Source of the DNA: Ignavibacteriales bacterium
GTDB taxonomy: Bacteria; Bacteroidota; Ignavibacteria; Ignavibacteriales; Ignavibacteriaceae
Direction: 5' to 3'
NCBI GenBank assembly: GCA_027349615.1
Contig: DAIEML010000025.1
Coordinates: forward strand, 1-16,010
DNA: 16,010 bases
A model generated the notes under the pieces. The model saw only the letters and a program-made list of their open reading frames with translations. It did not search any database and had not been told where the DNA came from. Below, piece by piece: positions 14,381 through 16,010 of the stretch. Both the position numbers and the translations under genes were made by a program. Every line of letters begins with the position of its first letter. Within the stretch, counting starts at the first letter, position 1.

Positions 14381-15688
14381 ATGATTAGTAATAAGATTCG
14401 CAAGACTGTGCAATTTTATGAAAATTCAGAAATTAAGATTACTTTCTTGAGTGTCAGAAAGTTATTGGAAATAATTATTTTTCTTCTATTTTCAGTTAAT
14501 CTTTTTTCACAGTCTGTAACAAAAGTTTTGGTATCTGGTATTGCAGGCAATACTGCTCACGATACTAATGTTTTAAAGTCCTTTCTTTTAGGCTATTCAA
14601 GTTTTGATGGAACTCAATATTCTTCACAGATCGATCTTCACGTTGATAATTCAGCTTATTCTGCAATACAATATGCAAATCAAAATAAATATCAAATAGT
14701 AATTAGATCTTACACTGGGCTTAATTCTGCTGTTAATGATACAGCAAAAAATTATCCCAATGTTTTACTTTTTATGCCTGCTGGTTCAAATGGATTTTAT
14801 TATGTATGTAATCTTGATATTCCAAATTCTGCTGTAGTTTCTACTGGCGCTGGAGTTGATACATTGGCTACCGGTTATAAAGTCGAATTTTTTTCAATCG
14901 ATCCAATCACAGGTACAAATTTGTCAAGTTTTTCAAATGGTTATATTGCTGGGCAAATTGCATTTCTTGCAAATCGATATAATAAAACAGTTCAGCAAGC
15001 TAGAATAATTGCTAGAAATAATTCTTATGTAAAAAATCAATCAACATTTTATGTGCAATATGGTACGATTAATCTTGCACAAGCAATAGCTTCAACTGAT
15101 TCATCTTTAAATGCTTTGCCAGTTGAGTTAACAAATTTTTCTGCAAGTATTAGCAAAACTAATATCGTCTTAAATTGGTCCACCTCTACTGAGGTTAATA
15201 ATTATGGTTTTGAAGTTGAACGTTCAAACATTATTAATCATAATTATAATAATTGGATTAAAATTGGTTTTGTAAAAGGATATGGGAACAGTAATTCTCC
15301 CAAAAATTATTCATATGTTGATAACTCATGTTCCAACGGTGACTTTATTTATCGTTTAAAACAAATAGATAATAATGGAAATTATAAATATTCTATAGAA
15401 CTTAAAGTTAGATTAAATAAATCAGAAACTTTCACACTTTATCAAAACTATCCAAATCCATTCAATCCAATAACTACTGTAAAATATGAAGTTTATACTA
15501 GAGATCAATTTTCAATTAAAGTTTACAATTTTATTGGCAAGTTAGTTACAACATTGTTTGAAGGAAATAAAGAGCCCGGAAATTACGAAATGAAAATAGA
15601 TGGCAGTAAACTAGCAAGTGGAATTTATTTTGTCACTTTACGATCAAACACACATTCAAATACTATCAAAATGATTTTGCTTGATTAA
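14381..15688 (+). CDS. secreted subtilase-like (S8) protein, probably degenerate, with type IX sorting tail
   Basis: The protein has 435 residues: a long polar n-region (1-28), signal core 29-40 and likely cleavage after FSQ (42-44). Residues about 47-240 look like a short subtilisin fold. AHDTNVLKSF (59-68) resembles HGTHVAG with H60; SAYSAIQYANQNKYQIVIRSYTG resembles the IIEAIEYA-ADVINMSLG helix-strand pair; LLFMPAGSNG (129-138) resembles VVAAAGNSG; VVSTGAG resembles the ITVGA strand; and SSFSNGYIAGQIA (182-194) resembles GTSxxxPxVAG, with S183 at the serine position. A D-T/S-G motif for the catalytic aspartate is not visible, and the oxyanion asparagine has become serine. A pseudoprotease is therefore likely. 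LPVELTNF (246-253) begins an Ig-like stalk, and YPNPFNP (357-363) marks the sorting domain. AGGGT precedes the ATG by 4-5 nt. Confidence 0.75.
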   Translation: MISNKIRKTVQFYENSEIKITFLSVRKLLEIIIFLLFSVNLFSQSVTKVLVSGIAGNTAHDTNVLKSFLLGYSSFDGTQYSSQIDLHVDNSAYSAIQYANQNKYQIVIRSYTGLNSAVNDTAKNYPNVLLFMPAGSNGFYYVCNLDIPNSAVVSTGAGVDTLATGYKVEFFSIDPITGTNLSSFSNGYIAGQIAFLANRYNKTVQQARIIARNNSYVKNQSTFYVQYGTINLAQAIASTDSSLNALPVELTNFSASISKTNIVLNWSTSTEVNNYGFEVERSNIINHNYNNWIKIGFVKGYGNSNSPKNYSYVDNSCSNGDFIYRLKQIDNNGNYKYSIELKVRLNKSETFTLYQNYPNPFNPITTVKYEVYTRDQFSIKVYNFIGKLVTTLFEGNKEPGNYEMKIDGSKLASGIYFVTLRSNTHSNTIKMILLD

Positions 15689-15689
15689 A

Positions 15690-16010
15690 CTAAATTTCAT
15701 TATTTAATAATAATCCACTACTCGAAATCTTTTCCAATTTCTTTTTGATTGTTCGTTTGTCAGTCTGTGTTTTAACAAGTGAGAGTGCCTTCTGGAAATG
15801 TTGTTTCGCTTTGTTATTATCAATGCCTGTGTAAAGTTCGCCGAGAAGAGTATAATAGAAATGATAATCAGTCAAGTTTAATTTTTCCGCTTCAATAATC
15901 GCTTCTTCTTTCCCGTTTGCTTTTGACAATGCGTAAGTACGGTTAAGAGCAGCAACCGGCGAGTATTCGATCATCAATAACTGATTATATAACTGAAGAA
16001 TATTTTCCCA
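15690..16010 (-). CDS. ECF42-type RNA polymerase sigma factor, C-terminal end only
   Basis: Only the last 106 codons are in the window; the frame is open to base 16010, so the gene begins beyond it. Residues read WENILQLYNQLLMIEYSPVA, then ALNRTYALSKANG, DYHFYYTLLGELY and NKAKQHFQKALSLVKTQTD, ending in NEI and a TAG at 15690. This TPR-like helical tail is the C-terminal domain typical of the ECF42 (DUF6596) sigma factors. The -10 and -35 recognition domains would lie outside the window. It is tail-to-tail with the secreted subtilase-like gene, with a single base between the stops. Its targets are unknown; the family often accompanies a YCII/DGPF protein, which would be outside the window. Confidence 0.82.
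   Translation of the reverse strand, partial: WENILQLYNQLLMIEYSPVAALNRTYALSKANGKEEAIIEAEKLNLTDYHFYYTLLGELYTGIDNNKAKQHFQKALSLVKTQTDKRTIKKKLEKISSSGLLLNNEI

Noticed and set aside
1..16010. CRISPR array, insertion sequence, prophage or defence cluster
   Set aside because: No regularly spaced repeats, transposase, integrase, terminal repeats or nuclease/helicase defence genes were seen on either strand.

Overview
The window is low-GC, gene-dense chromosomal DNA from a bacterium of the Bacteroidetes/Chlorobi/Ignavibacteria group, most likely Ignavibacteria. The signs are two secreted proteins ending in a type IX secretion (T9SS) sorting tail built around YPNPFNP, a GWxTD-domain protein, weak or absent Shine-Dalgarno sites at several genes, and promoter candidates of the Bacteroidetes type (TTG, 20-21 bases, TAnnTTT). 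The assignment is inferred from sequence style; no database search was possible.

Layout. 1-363 (-): the start of a PAS-domain protein with a probable one-base frameshift. 699-772 (+): tRNA-Arg(TCG), followed by tadA (880-1362, +), an exported lipocalin/nitrobindin-like protein (1474-2010, +) and adenylate kinase adk (2103-2777, +). From 11009 down to 2764 everything is on the minus strand. In transcription order it is pyrK-pyrD-folC (overlapping or 4 nt apart), rho behind its own promoter and a leader of about 145 nt, then a tight block made of a GWxTD-domain lipoprotein-like or secreted protein, pdxA, a SAM methyltransferase and an FtsE-like ABC ATPase. 11010-11705 is a large divergent intergenic region. 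11706-13883 and 14381-15688 (+) are two secreted proteins sharing a related C-terminal module, separated by a strong intrinsic terminator. 15690-16010 (-) is the C-terminal end of an ECF42-type sigma factor running off the window.

How the genes fit together. Most are housekeeping: pyrimidine synthesis (class 1B dihydroorotate dehydrogenase, PyrD+PyrK), folate (FolC), vitamin B6 (PdxA), nucleotide balance (Adk), tRNA wobble editing (TadA) and transcription termination (Rho). The right end is accessory and concerns the cell surface.

The most striking feature is rho. Its reading frame is intact from end to end except for one in-frame TAA at codon 257, just before Walker B, where a lysine is expected. 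This is either a sequence error, a damaged copy or a readthrough event. The other points of interest are a degenerate subtilase-like fold in the 14381-15688 protein, a recurrent promoter architecture at four genes, and a mini-ORF plus palindrome in the rho leader. I see no CRISPR array, insertion sequence, phage gene or defence system.
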